NCBI GenBank assembly: GCA_964342825.1
Contig: CAYFHO010000003.1
Coordinates: forward strand, 1-64,000
DNA from: AAA164-E04 sp964342825
GTDB taxonomy: Bacteria; Verrucomicrobiota; Verrucomicrobiia; Limisphaerales; AAA164-E04
Length of the DNA: 64,000 nt
Direction: 5' to 3'
Shown: piece by piece, positions 43,578-52,830 of the stretch
Layout of the letters: each line of letters opens with the position of its first letter
Position numbering within the stretch: the stretch's first letter is position 1
Notes under the pieces: model-generated
What the model was told of the DNA's origin: nothing
Databases searched by the model: none
What the model saw: the letters and a program-made list of their open reading frames with translations, nothing else
Position numbers and translations under genes: made by a program

Positions 43578-45890
43578 TCATCTCGCCAGAAAGGCAACTC
43601 CACTGCGATCATCACGGCATTCTTTGATCAGTTTTTGATAAGTTTGCCGTGCGTGATCGTAGGCGCTGATGGCATCCTGCATTTCCCTTTTGGCAATGAA
43701 ACGTTCCTTATTCTTCCAACATTGTTCGACACCGGCCAGACACCACTCGGCACTGCGACGAGAAGCCCGAATGGGTTGATCATCGACAATCACAAAGACC
43801 GGATTGGTGTGAGCACTGGGCAATATACGTACGGCCACCCAGCTGCTGAATTGGATTGGCGTCTTAAATTCCAGGTCATTCACCTTGCCATCCGCCAAAA
43901 TCTCCTGACGAGCAACGGGATATCCGTTCACAATCAACTCAACCGGCACTTTGCGTGAATCACCGATGCGAGCACGTTCAACATGCCAGTAAGGTTTTTG
44001 CTGATAAGGCCGGTCCCTGAGGGCGGGATTAGGGTTTTCATTGAGTCGAGACGCAACGCGCACTTTCACTGATACCTCTTGCCCTTGGTCCAACTTCAGC
44101 TCACTCCCCATTTCTCCCATGGCACGATGTTCCACCTTGAAATCCATCAGATGGCTGTACCCATCACTGACATAATTCTTTCCTTCACGAATCCCCTCAC
44201 ACCAGGCTTCGTAATTGAGTTGGCTGCCAAGTTTGACATAACTGCGCCCCAACCCAACGCGCTCTCCATAAATGCACGGGAAGTCTGTTTCCCCGCTGAT
44301 GCGGGTGCGATAACCCACGTTAAGAGTGTGATACCAGATATTAAGCTCCCAGGCGTACGGAGTGTCCACGGTTGAAAGAAAATCGACGGCTGGCACTAGC
44401 CGGCCATCGGGTCCGGGAATCTGGTGAGTCACATCCACGATATATTCGTTGGCACCAATTCCGTCAAATGGAGGCACCTCGTAGTTGGGCAAAGCGGCTC
44501 CTGCGACTTCCAGCCCCCATCCCGAGTGGGCCGGCCCCACCAATGCGCCTTGCGCCTTGGCCCAGCGCAGGGTGTTCAAACAGAGAGTAGGCCAATGATG
44601 TTTCGATTCCCCACCTGGAAATATCTGTTCTTTAAGCCTCAATAAACATAAATGCCCGGATTGATGGGAACCAAATCCAGAGACTTCCACATCATATCTC
44701 AATAAATAAGGATAGAGGGATACCTTATCGTCTTCTCCGGTGAAGAATTGCTTCTGATAGTCAAAGCAAGGTCCCCAGGTCAAATTGGCTCCTACTTTCA
44801 AATCTTCACCCAAAATGTGGCGCAACATATCGGGGGCATGAACTCCCTCCGTGGGGTCTGTATAATGCGCACACCCCGCCGCATGGATATGATGATCCCC
44901 ACTCCAGTATCCAAACAAAGACGGATCAATCCATCTTTGAACTGAAAAATGAAGATTCCTGGTTTGTTCCGTTATTTTAACCGTTCTCGTGCTGGGGATG
45001 GATTCAGGTCCGCGGGCAAATTTGAATTGATAAGTCCCAGCAGGTAAGCGAAGTGTTTCTCCGTCATTTCGATAAATTTGTGGATGAAAGGCAAAATCTG
45101 GCGCAAGTCGTTTGGCTTGGGATGGATAAACTCTCCCTAATGAATCTCGAATCTCAAACATTCCTGTGGTGGGTTTCCCTTCTTCATCTTGTATGTTGAG
45201 AGTGATTTCAACCGCAGGACGACAGGTAAAAAGCAGGTCCACTTCATTACGAAATCCAATATCCTGAGTTCCCTGCCCCACATTAAAACCCATTCTGGCT
45301 TCACGTTTGCCTGAATCACGACTGTATAGCTGGATCAGCCGATATTCCAATTCCAGGCCTGACAAGGTCTTTGTCAGCGGTTGAGCATCAAACATCTGAA
45401 CCTCCAACCAACGATCTTCAACGGTTTCAGCCGGAGAATTATGAAGCCGAATAGCGTTTGGACTTTGCGCTTTTAGCGAGGCGGTAACCCCTGCCTGATT
45501 GTTAACCTTGACCAAAAACTGAGTCCAACCATGCTGCATCAGTTCAGGAGCAGCAGGTCCCTTGGCGACTTTCACCCTCATTTCCGGATTGATATTCACC
45601 AAATAGAGACAGTGCTTGTCCAAAATCGACTGTATCTGCCGCGAGCCAAATGCAGCGTCTGGTGCTTTCATGGCTGATTCGATGGCAGTTTTCTCGTTAT
45701 CTGAGAAAGGAACACCCAGGTAATCCGTCGCTTCAATGATTCTTCTCACCTGTGCCTTCAAAGGCTGCCAGGCAACATCCGCTACAACAGGCACTTCTGC
45801 GGAAATCACGGAAGCAGCTGGAGCCATGATGGAAAAAATTAGCACCCAAATGAGGATGCCACCGTTGGAAGAAATAGAAGGAGATTTCAT
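43578..45890 (-). CDS. Secreted CehA/McbA-family metallohydrolase
   Basis: This 770-residue exported protein has a signal segment at about 10-28 (GILIWVLIFSIMAPAASVISA). The N-terminal half (about 80-330) is beta-rich. The second half holds a PHP-like metal-dependent hydrolase domain of the CehA/McbA group: GYWSGDHHIHAAGCAHYTDP (the leading His cluster), then GPAHSGWGLEVAG and the GIGANEYIVDVTHQ region. These enzymes hydrolyse phosphoesters or, in CehA, carbaryl-type esters; the substrate here is unknown. A C-terminal beta domain includes LIVNGYPVARQEI. Its stop abuts that of the convergent giant gene, the two stops forming TGATCA (43575-43580). No ribosome-binding site is obvious. Confidence 0.75.
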   Translation of the reverse strand: MKSPSISSNGGILIWVLIFSIMAPAASVISAEVPVVADVAWQPLKAQVRRIIEATDYLGVPFSDNEKTAIESAMKAPDAAFGSRQIQSILDKHCLYLVNINPEMRVKVAKGPAAPELMQHGWTQFLVKVNNQAGVTASLKAQSPNAIRLHNSPAETVEDRWLEVQMFDAQPLTKTLSGLELEYRLIQLYSRDSGKREARMGFNVGQGTQDIGFRNEVDLLFTCRPAVEITLNIQDEEGKPTTGMFEIRDSLGRVYPSQAKRLAPDFAFHPQIYRNDGETLRLPAGTYQFKFARGPESIPSTRTVKITEQTRNLHFSVQRWIDPSLFGYWSGDHHIHAAGCAHYTDPTEGVHAPDMLRHILGEDLKVGANLTWGPCFDYQKQFFTGEDDKVSLYPYLLRYDVEVSGFGSHQSGHLCLLRLKEQIFPGGESKHHWPTLCLNTLRWAKAQGALVGPAHSGWGLEVAGAALPNYEVPPFDGIGANEYIVDVTHQIPGPDGRLVPAVDFLSTVDTPYAWELNIWYHTLNVGYRTRISGETDFPCIYGERVGLGRSYVKLGSQLNYEAWCEGIREGKNYVSDGYSHLMDFKVEHRAMGEMGSELKLDQGQEVSVKVRVASRLNENPNPALRDRPYQQKPYWHVERARIGDSRKVPVELIVNGYPVARQEILADGKVNDLEFKTPIQFSSWVAVRILPSAHTNPVFVIVDDQPIRASRRSAEWCLAGVEQCWKNKERFIAKREMQDAISAYDHARQTYQKLIKECRDDRSGVAFLAR

Positions 45891-46040
45891 ACTAGTGTCG
45901 TTCAGGATTCAGAAAGGAGAATATCAATCCACGCCCAATTGTCATGGGATTTTTTGATCACAAGGGATGGGAAGTTGACTGCGAATTCCTCCAAGCCACC
46001 CTTGAATCGGTGAAGGATAAGGTTTAGGGGTGAACATTGA

Positions 46041-46901
46041 ATGGAAACCAAGTTGAAATCATCTACCCTGATATTGGCCATACATGGTTCTACGGAAGAC
46101 AATCGACCAGCCTTGGCCGGACAAAGATTGGCAGATACTATTCGTAAGCATGGACTTTTTCGGGAAGTCAAAGCGGCTTTCCACAAACATGCGCCCCTGC
46201 TCCATGAAACCATTGATCAAGCAGATGGGAATCCCGTCGTCATTATTCCCATGTTGATGAGCAGTGGTTTTTTCGCGGAGAAAATATTTCCCAAAGCACT
46301 CCAATTGGATGCCGTTCCAATTGATCGATTCCCGAAGGTAACCGGGTATAAAGGGAAAACTGTCGTGTATGCTCATCCCATCGGCTTGCATTCAGGGATG
46401 AAATCGTTGGTGATTGAATCGGCAAAAACTGTCCTGGAGCAACACCCTTTCCCGTTCAAGACACCCCTCAGCAAGACTTCCATAGCCTTGATTGGGCACG
46501 GCACATCCCAGCACACAAAATCTCGAGGATCGGCGGATGCACTGGCAGAGGAGTTGTCTTCAGATCCTGATATTTGTCAAGGATCTCGCACATTCTTTAT
46601 TGAGGAGAATCCTGCCATTAAGGAGATATACCAATGGAACACACCAACCAGGAACGTGGTTGTGGTTCCTTTCATGCTCGCTGACGGTCCACATGCTATT
46701 CAGGATATCCCAATAGCTCTGGGACAACCCGAGAGGGAGATTGAAGAAAGACTGGAAAAGGGCAATGCGACCTGGCGAAACCCTACAGAAAGAAATGGTA
46801 AACGGATTTGGATCAGTCAGCCCGTCGGCTTATCCCCGCTGCTTCCTGATCTCATTATCGATTATGTGCGAAAAGAGATTCCAAAAGTTTTGATAGATTG
46901 A
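46041..46901 (+). CDS. CbiX/SirB-like two-domain chelatase family protein
   Basis: This 286-residue cytosolic protein has two CbiX-type domains. The first (about 8-135) begins LILAIHGSTEDNRP and carries VIIPMLMSSGFFAEKIFPK. The second (about 145-280) begins SIALIGHGTSQHTKSRGSAD and contains VVPFMLADGPHAIQDIP. Such proteins insert Co2+ or Fe2+ into sirohydrochlorin for cobalamin or sirohaem. The metal-binding histidines are His15 and, in the second half, His in IGHGT. No other tetrapyrrole gene lies nearby, and the next gene is tyrA, so a chelatase role is a family inference and another function is possible. The start is the ATG 150 bp after the divergent CehA-like gene. Confidence 0.78.
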   Translation: METKLKSSTLILAIHGSTEDNRPALAGQRLADTIRKHGLFREVKAAFHKHAPLLHETIDQADGNPVVIIPMLMSSGFFAEKIFPKALQLDAVPIDRFPKVTGYKGKTVVYAHPIGLHSGMKSLVIESAKTVLEQHPFPFKTPLSKTSIALIGHGTSQHTKSRGSADALAEELSSDPDICQGSRTFFIEENPAIKEIYQWNTPTRNVVVVPFMLADGPHAIQDIPIALGQPEREIEERLEKGNATWRNPTERNGKRIWISQPVGLSPLLPDLIIDYVRKEIPKVLID

Positions 46902-46987
46902 TTCGGTTTCCAAATCCATATAACCTTCACGCCCGGATGGAAAAACCATCGGCTCGGTTATCATTATTGAGCCCACGTGATAGTAAA

Positions 46988-47884
46988 ATGGAGTGGAACA
47001 AAGTTAGTTTACTGGGATTAGGCCTGCTAGGAGGTTCCCTGGGAAAAGCGCTGATTGCCGGCAACCATGCAAAGAGGGTCGCCGGTTTTGTGCGTCGTCC
47101 TGAGCGCATAAAAGAAGCATTGGATGCTGGAGTTGTCCATGAGGCTTCCATGGATTTGGAAAACGTGGTGAGAGATGCTGATTTGGTAGTGCTTTGCACG
47201 CCTGTTCTGAAAATGCTTCCCATTTCCAAATCAATGCAACCCTTTCTAAGTCCAGGTGCTCTGGTTACAGATGTTGGCAGTGTCAAAGGTCCTTTGGTAA
47301 ACTCGTTGGATCCCATTATCTCCAAAGCCAAAGCCTCTTACATCGGCTCCCATCCGATGGCAGGCAGCGAACAGCAAGGGCTCATCCATGCCAAAACAAA
47401 TCTCTTTGATGGGGCTACCTGTGTGATCACCCCAACTGCGTCAAACTCCAACGATGATCTGTTGAGGATAAAAAGCTTGTGGCAACAGGTGGGAGGTATC
47501 CCTGAAATGATGGATCCGGAAGAGCATGACATCATGGTAGCTCGCTGCAGTCACCTGCCCCATTTAGCGGCCAGTATGCTTGCAGACTGGGTATTGGATC
47601 CCAATCATGGTGACCAACAATCGAGACTCTGCAGCACCGGATTCAAAGATACCACGCGCGTCGCATCCGGATCCCCTGATATGTGGGGAGATATCCTGAC
47701 ATCCAATAAGCACGCACTCATCCAATCACTGAATTCCTTTGAGGAACAATGCCAAAAGGTTAAGAGTTGGATACAAGAGGAAAATCATGATGCCCTCTAT
47801 CGCTGGCTCAAAGACAGCAAAACGAAACGAGACGCATGGTTGGAGTACTTTAGAGAACGCAGGCTCAACCAAGAAGCTGAATGA
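46988..47884 (+). CDS. tyrA: Prephenate (or arogenate) dehydrogenase
   Basis: This enzyme oxidatively decarboxylates prephenate to 4-hydroxyphenylpyruvate on the tyrosine branch. From the ATG at 46988 it has 298 residues and begins with the Rossmann motif LLGLGLLGGSLGKAL. In-frame starts at 46898 (TTG) and 46937 (ATG) only add a non-conserved leader. Further motifs are VVLCTPVL, VTDVGSVKG, IGSHPMAGSEQQG (substrate histidine) and, in the helical dimerisation domain, VARCSHLPHLAASML and DTTRVASGSPDMW. No ACT domain is present, so feedback control would be at another site. It is followed 42 bp later by aroA on the same strand, making an aromatic gene cluster. Confidence 0.9.
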   Translation: MEWNKVSLLGLGLLGGSLGKALIAGNHAKRVAGFVRRPERIKEALDAGVVHEASMDLENVVRDADLVVLCTPVLKMLPISKSMQPFLSPGALVTDVGSVKGPLVNSLDPIISKAKASYIGSHPMAGSEQQGLIHAKTNLFDGATCVITPTASNSNDDLLRIKSLWQQVGGIPEMMDPEEHDIMVARCSHLPHLAASMLADWVLDPNHGDQQSRLCSTGFKDTTRVASGSPDMWGDILTSNKHALIQSLNSFEEQCQKVKSWIQEENHDALYRWLKDSKTKRDAWLEYFRERRLNQEAE

Positions 47885-47926
47885 CCCGTTCATGCCAATT
47901 TCCTTTTCTCCAGAAGGTCCAACAAA

Positions 47927-49216
47927 ATGCCATTACCAGAAAACATTCTCCTACATCCCCTTGAAACGCCTGTCAAAGCTGTCATAGGCATTCCGGGCTC
48001 AAAGAGCATCACCAACCGGGCGTTGATTCTTGCGGCATTAGGTAACGGGATCACCACACTCAAGGGAGCGCTTTGGAGTGAAGATACTCAGGTGATGGTG
48101 GAGTGCCTGCGAAAGATTGGATTCCAGATCCAGGTGTCAGCTGATCCTGGCGACAATGCAAACCGGCAGATCGAAATAGAAGGATTAAGCGGTAAACTCC
48201 CGCCAAAATCATCATCCTCTCAACCTCTGAATTTACATGTCGGCAATGCGGGAACAGCGGCGCGGTTTCTGTTGGCGATGACTTGTCTGGGCCATGGACA
48301 ATATCGCCTGTCTGGAGTCGATCGAATGCATGAACGCCCTCAAAAAGAGTTGATCATGGCCCTCCGTGAACTCGGATATCAAATTGAATCTGAAAATGGA
48401 AACCTGCCCGCAATCGTTCACGCTGAAGGGCCCAAACCGGGCAACTCTTGCAAGGTATCGATGCATGGGAGTTCACAATTTGCCTCGGCATTGTTGCTCT
48501 CAGGAAAAGCAGGAGGTTGGAAAGTTGACATCTCGCAGGAGGAATCGGAGCATGCTCCCTATGTGGACATGACCCGATCCATGATCGAGTCATTCCCAAA
48601 ATCTGATAGAGCCGAATATCAAATTGAACCAGACTCATCGGGAGGAAGCTATTTTTGGGCAATCAGACACCTGTTGGCAACCAACAAAGGGAATCCCCAC
48701 GAAAACATTCAAATCCCCAACTGGCCAAAAACTTCCTGGCAGATTGACACGGAATTCCCCAACTTTTTGCCTCTACCACCTTCGGTTTCCCGAGCAGTCG
48801 ACTTGGGAGACAGCATTATGACCGCTATCGTCCTGGCACCTTTCGCAAAAGAACCAGTCACTTTTACCGAATTGGGACGACTTCGAGTGCAGGAATGTGA
48901 ACGGGTCGAAGCTTTAAGGGTGGAACTCACCAAGTGCGGAGCAAGAGTTGAAGAGAAAGGAGATACGCTCACCGTGCATCCCGGCCCACTTCACGGTGCA
49001 AGCATCGACACTTACAACGATCACCGGATGGCCATGTGTTTTGCGGTGGTGGGGGCCATTGTCCCGGACATCACCATTAAAAACCCAGCGTGCGTGAAAA
49101 AAACTTTTCCAAATTTCTTCCAAAAGTTAGCTTCTCATGCCCCGGCGGGCTTGGGTATGAAGATGAGCGATGCCTCGACCGGAGAATTACTCGATCCAAA
49201 CAATTTAATTGCCTAG
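47927..49216 (+). CDS. aroA: 3-phosphoshikimate 1-carboxyvinyltransferase (EPSP synthase)
   Basis: This enzyme joins shikimate-3-phosphate and PEP in the shikimate pathway. It is 429 residues long. Signatures present are GIPGSKSITNRALILAAL (substrate Lys/Ser/Arg), HVGNAGTAARFLLA, DRMHERPQ, HGSSQFASALLLSG and YNDHRMAMCFAV. The C-terminal signature that reads R-x-K-E in most homologues is RVQECER at 48884-48904, with Gln in place of a shikimate-phosphate-binding Lys. A GNAGTAxR loop of this type is the usual one. The ribosome-binding site AGAAGG lies about 10 bp ahead of the ATG. The gene sits between tyrA and cmk, 42 and 8 bp away, so an operon tyrA-aroA-cmk is likely. Confidence 0.93.
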   Translation: MPLPENILLHPLETPVKAVIGIPGSKSITNRALILAALGNGITTLKGALWSEDTQVMVECLRKIGFQIQVSADPGDNANRQIEIEGLSGKLPPKSSSSQPLNLHVGNAGTAARFLLAMTCLGHGQYRLSGVDRMHERPQKELIMALRELGYQIESENGNLPAIVHAEGPKPGNSCKVSMHGSSQFASALLLSGKAGGWKVDISQEESEHAPYVDMTRSMIESFPKSDRAEYQIEPDSSGGSYFWAIRHLLATNKGNPHENIQIPNWPKTSWQIDTEFPNFLPLPPSVSRAVDLGDSIMTAIVLAPFAKEPVTFTELGRLRVQECERVEALRVELTKCGARVEEKGDTLTVHPGPLHGASIDTYNDHRMAMCFAVVGAIVPDITIKNPACVKKTFPNFFQKLASHAPAGLGMKMSDASTGELLDPNNLIA

Positions 49217-49224
49217 ATAAACCC

Positions 49225-49896
49225 ATGAAGAAGGATTCCCCCATCGTGATTGCCATAGATGGCACGAGCGCAAGTGGAAAGAGCACAAATGCCAAACTTG
49301 TTGCCAGTAAGTTGGGTTTTGTCTATGTAGATACAGGTGCCATGTATCGGACTCTCGCCTGGTATTGCCTCAAGTCACGCGTCGACATTCACGATCCAAA
49401 AGCCGTCGCACAATTGTGTAAAAAATGGAAAACAAAGCTGATGTGCTTTGACGGCCATGTCAGACTGCTGGTCGATGGTTATTATCCCGAAGCCGAGATT
49501 CGCACGGCGGAAACCAGTGCAGCCGTCCCCCATGTCGCTGCAGTTCCCAAAGTGAGGGAGTGGATGAAATTCAAGCAAAGGGATTGCATCGAGTTTGGTT
49601 CCATTGTCATGGAGGGGCGTGATATTGGCACTCAAATCTTTCCTGAAACCGAGCATAAATTTTACCTGGATGCCAATCTAGCAGAACGCTCCAAAAGGCG
49701 GGAAGCCGAAGGTGTGCAGGAGGACCTCGCCAAGCGCGACCAACGTGACAGCCAGCGTTCCACCGCCCCTTTGATGGTTCCACTGGGCGCCATGATTGTG
49801 AACACTTCTGGTTTATCTCCCGATGAATCCAGTCAGCAGATCATTGACGCGATCAAAGAGAAATCACCCGCCATCCAGGAAGTGTCCCAGGTATAA
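49225..49896 (+). CDS. cmk: Cytidylate kinase
   Basis: This kinase phosphorylates CMP and dCMP with ATP. From the ATG at 49225 it has 223 residues; the open frame extends upstream to 49090, but that would overlap aroA. The P-loop is GTSASGKST, close to the N-terminus (about 11-19). VDTGAMYRTLAWY and GRDIGTQIFPE follow, then the lid region LAERSKRREAEG and KRDQRDSQRSTAPLMVP. These match the bacterial Cmk family. It begins 8 bp after the aroA stop and is therefore in the same operon, the aroA-cmk order common in many bacteria. plsC follows at 63 bp. Confidence 0.92.
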   Translation: MKKDSPIVIAIDGTSASGKSTNAKLVASKLGFVYVDTGAMYRTLAWYCLKSRVDIHDPKAVAQLCKKWKTKLMCFDGHVRLLVDGYYPEAEIRTAETSAAVPHVAAVPKVREWMKFKQRDCIEFGSIVMEGRDIGTQIFPETEHKFYLDANLAERSKRREAEGVQEDLAKRDQRDSQRSTAPLMVPLGAMIVNTSGLSPDESSQQIIDAIKEKSPAIQEVSQV

Positions 49897-49959
49897 TATC
49901 AGATTTTCTGAAAAGAGCTGACGGCAGATTTTTGGGCAAACCTTAGAACAAGACAAGAA

Positions 49960-50616
49960 ATGCGATTTGGTTACTTCTTATTTTGGTGCGGGTTTCGGTC
50001 CATCTTCCGAGTTTTTTTTGGTTGCCGCATTTATCACCCCGAAAGGGTTCCCGGGGATGGGCCAGTTTTATTGGCTGCCAATCATGCAAGTTTCATGGAC
50101 CCCCCCTTGATTGGATCCAGTTTAAACCGTGAAATTCATTACCTCGCACGCAATACACTGTTTCGCTTTCCGATTTTTGGAAGCATTTTAAGATACATCA
50201 ATGTGATTCCTGTGGATCGGGATGGCAGAAGCCCAAAAGGCCTGAGGGTTGTTTCCAATAAACTCAAGGAAGGTCATCCAGTGATCCTCTTTCCCGAAGG
50301 AACGCGCAGCCCTGATGGCAAGTTGCATGAAGCCAAATCAGGAGTGGGGCTGCTAGTTATTAAATCCGATGCCCCTGTGGTACCCATAAGAGTTTTTGGC
50401 ACATTTGAAACCTACGGCCGCCATCTCAAATGGCCCAAACCAGGCCGGGTGCAAATCAAAGTTGGCCATCCGATGCAGTTTGACGCATTACGACAAGAAG
50501 CCAGGACTGCCAACAAGGATCGTATCAAGCAAATATATCAAGAGGCAGCTGATGAGATCATGATCGCCATTGCAAATCTGACCCCCAATGAGGATTGCCT
50601 GAAATTTGGAAACTAA
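49960..50616 (+). CDS. plsC: 1-acyl-sn-glycerol-3-phosphate acyltransferase
   Basis: This enzyme adds the second acyl chain of phosphatidic acid. It is 218 residues long with an N-terminal hydrophobic segment (FLFWCGFRSIFRVFFG) that docks it on the inner membrane. The four acyltransferase motifs are present: NHASFMD (His42 and Asp47), FRFPIFGSILR, FPEGTRSP (111-118) and VPIRVFGTF. Its position directly after cmk is common in bacteria. Length and motifs fit PlsC well. The exact acyl-donor preference cannot be read. Confidence 0.9.
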   Translation: MRFGYFLFWCGFRSIFRVFFGCRIYHPERVPGDGPVLLAANHASFMDPPLIGSSLNREIHYLARNTLFRFPIFGSILRYINVIPVDRDGRSPKGLRVVSNKLKEGHPVILFPEGTRSPDGKLHEAKSGVGLLVIKSDAPVVPIRVFGTFETYGRHLKWPKPGRVQIKVGHPMQFDALRQEARTANKDRIKQIYQEAADEIMIAIANLTPNEDCLKFGN

Positions 50617-50673
50617 CTCGTAAGAGCTTGCCGCTTGCTTCCCTCATCGCAGAGATGCAAGATTTCCCAAACA

Positions 50674-51486
50674 ATGTCTGATAAAAGCAAAAATTTCATT
50701 CACCTGACATCACACGTTCACGAGCTATCCTGGAAAACCGAGGTAATCGCAGAAGGCGGCTCATGGATCTGCCTCAACAAACAAACACACCTCAACACAG
50801 AGTATGATCACCATCATCAGGATCGCCCACACATGGAAGCGATTGTGGAACAGGATTTGCAGCGTCAGGCAGGTTGGATACGAGAGAGAAACATTGGGTT
50901 TCTTAAACCTGTAAATATTCTGGATTTTGAAACAACTGGCGTAAGTTTATGGGCAAAAAGTGAACCTGCGGAAATTTTTCTTAAAGACTGCATTCATTCC
51001 GAACAACCCAATAGAATATTCCACGCACTGGTTCACGGAAGTCCCGAAGAAGATCAATTTGAAATCGATCTCAAACTCATACCCCACCGATTTCAACCCT
51101 GGGTCATGAAAGCGAGCAAAGACGGAAAAAAATCAATCACCCAATGCGAAGTCCTTGAACGGTTTCGGGGCTATACTCTTTTAAAATGCATCCCAATAAC
51201 CGAGCGCTACCACCAGGTAAGAGTACATCTGAGCTGCCGCCAATTCCCCATTGTAGGGGATTCGATTTACGGGGGGGGACTTCTGATGCTTTCGGAAATG
51301 AAACGGAATTACCGCCACAAGAAAAACAGACCTGAGCGCCCACTGCTGGATCGAGCGGCCATTCATCTTGCAGAATTTTCTTTTCCAGATCCTGATTCAC
51401 AAGAAACCCAGAGTGTCGCAGCTCCAATGCAACATGATTGGGAGGTGGCTTTCAAATACCTCCGGAAATATGCCTCTGAATTCTGA
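50674..51486 (+). CDS. Divergent RluA-family pseudouridine synthase-like protein
   Basis: From the ATG at 50674 it has 270 residues; an in-frame start at 50635 is less likely. It resembles RluA-type pseudouridine synthases, which isomerise uridine in rRNA or tRNA. The catalytic-Asp motif, normally HRLDxxTSG, reads NILDFETTG here (Asp84, with HR replaced by Asn81-Ile82). The second conserved block YHQVRVHLSCRQFPIVGDSIYGG is good. The first part has a His-rich stretch (YDHHHQDRPH, 44-53) where the family has a plain loop. No S4 domain is present. The motif change may mean altered activity or a different substrate. It follows plsC by 57 bp and might belong to that operon. Confidence 0.72.
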   Translation: MSDKSKNFIHLTSHVHELSWKTEVIAEGGSWICLNKQTHLNTEYDHHHQDRPHMEAIVEQDLQRQAGWIRERNIGFLKPVNILDFETTGVSLWAKSEPAEIFLKDCIHSEQPNRIFHALVHGSPEEDQFEIDLKLIPHRFQPWVMKASKDGKKSITQCEVLERFRGYTLLKCIPITERYHQVRVHLSCRQFPIVGDSIYGGGLLMLSEMKRNYRHKKNRPERPLLDRAAIHLAEFSFPDPDSQETQSVAAPMQHDWEVAFKYLRKYASEF

Positions 51487-51501
51487 GCTTGAAAGCGTGA
51501 T

Positions 51502-52770
51502 CTAAAACCGGAAGAAGCTCTCCGCATTTTTAGACAGGATTTTCTTACCAAGGGAAAGTGCCTGCTTGGAACTGATGTACCCGCCTGAAACTTTCTCATT
51601 CAACACTTCAACCAGCAGCTTGCGAAAATTCTGCATTGTTCCAACTGTTTCTTCTATATGCCAATTGTCTCCGCCCAACATCATCCTTCCCTCGTCCGGC
51701 AGAATCTCGATTGCTTCGTGCAGAGCCAACTTGAAATGCGATGGACTCAATAACCAGGACCAGGTGAGATCAATCCAAATATTACGGTAGACAAACGCCA
51801 TACCAAGCAAGTCCCGACTCCACGGATAAGCCAGATGCATCAGGAGAAACCGTGTACCGGGGTTTCTTTCAATCAAGGAGGCGACTTGCATTGGGTGAGA
51901 GTCACGAATGATGGCGGTCCCCAGATGCATTTGGATGGGAATATCCATTTCCGCCGCCAACCGGCAGATAAAATCAACAACATAGTCGCCAAAAGCCAAT
52001 TTCTCTTCTGTAGTTGGATTCCTTTTTCCCCATGCCATTTCGGCTAATGTTTTATTGGGTTTCTTAAACTCAATGCTTCGATCATAGGCCAGGGCATTTT
52101 TAAAAGCCAAATGACCCTTTGACAACATTTGGGTTGCAAGTCCACGGATGGACTCAAGATAGTCCTCAAAGGTTTCAGGGAAATAACCGGCCGAATTCAA
52201 TAATTTTATGGCTGCATTGCCATTATGATCTCGAGCATCCGAATGCCATCCTAACGCAAAAGCATTGATCCTGATAACAGACCGATATTCTGATCCAATT
52301 GAATCTTTCGCAATAAGCAATGGATTGGTGTAATCATCTGTGATCACACGGGAGATGTTAGCTTCGGAAAGAATTCTGGATTGGAAACCTGCTTCCAATC
52401 GACTCTCCTGAACACGCTGATTCAGTGTTTCCCAATTATCACGATCAATCCATTTCCAATCTGAATCTCCGTGCACAGCCAGGATCCCACTACAAACATT
52501 TCTAACAAAACTATTGGATCCACGGTCTTCCAGATATGGCCTCAGAGCATCCCATCCAAAAGGTTTGAGAGTTGGTTCCAAGAGCACTTCTTCACGATCT
52601 TCACTTGGCAATGGGTAAGGTCTGTCAATCGTCCACCCGGCATAACTCTGCTGAAACAACGCCAGGAGATTTACCTTGGGCGATAGATAAATTTTTGGAA
52701 TGTGATGTTCATGTACGTCCAGAATGGGCGCAGTCAATAATTCCTCATACCACCGCTCAATTTTAGTCAT
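51502..52770 (-). CDS. Amidohydrolase, uronate-isomerase-like
   Basis: From the ATG at 52770 this is a 422-residue cytosolic amidohydrolase-superfamily protein; a TTG at 52785 is the alternative. The metal motif HxH is His20-Glu-His22 in LDVHEHHIP. QMHLGTAI carries another metal histidine, LMHLAYPW a third, and MLGGDNWHIEE a possible Asp. The chain length, the FGWDALRPYL stretch and the overall layout resemble the uronate isomerase/amidohydrolase_2 group. Uronate isomerase is expected to be longer (about 470), so another hydrolase or isomerase is possible. The gene is convergent with the pseudouridine synthase, 15 bp away, and lies downstream of the PQQ-propeller gene on its strand, with about 60 bp between them. 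Confidence 0.65.
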   Translation of the reverse strand: MTKIERWYEELLTAPILDVHEHHIPKIYLSPKVNLLALFQQSYAGWTIDRPYPLPSEDREEVLLEPTLKPFGWDALRPYLEDRGSNSFVRNVCSGILAVHGDSDWKWIDRDNWETLNQRVQESRLEAGFQSRILSEANISRVITDDYTNPLLIAKDSIGSEYRSVIRINAFALGWHSDARDHNGNAAIKLLNSAGYFPETFEDYLESIRGLATQMLSKGHLAFKNALAYDRSIEFKKPNKTLAEMAWGKRNPTTEEKLAFGDYVVDFICRLAAEMDIPIQMHLGTAIIRDSHPMQVASLIERNPGTRFLLMHLAYPWSRDLLGMAFVYRNIWIDLTWSWLLSPSHFKLALHEAIEILPDEGRMMLGGDNWHIEETVGTMQNFRKLLVEVLNEKVSGGYISSKQALSLGKKILSKNAESFFRF

Positions 52771-52830
52771 CGCTGACTGAAGCAATTTTGAATACTCAAA
52801 ATAAACACCTGTTTCGATGTAACCGGTAAA

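Noticed and set aside
43575..43580. Shared palindrome of abutting stop codons (TGATCA)
   Set aside because: Two convergent genes end back to back in a self-complementary sequence, which follows from opposing TGA stops and needs no function.
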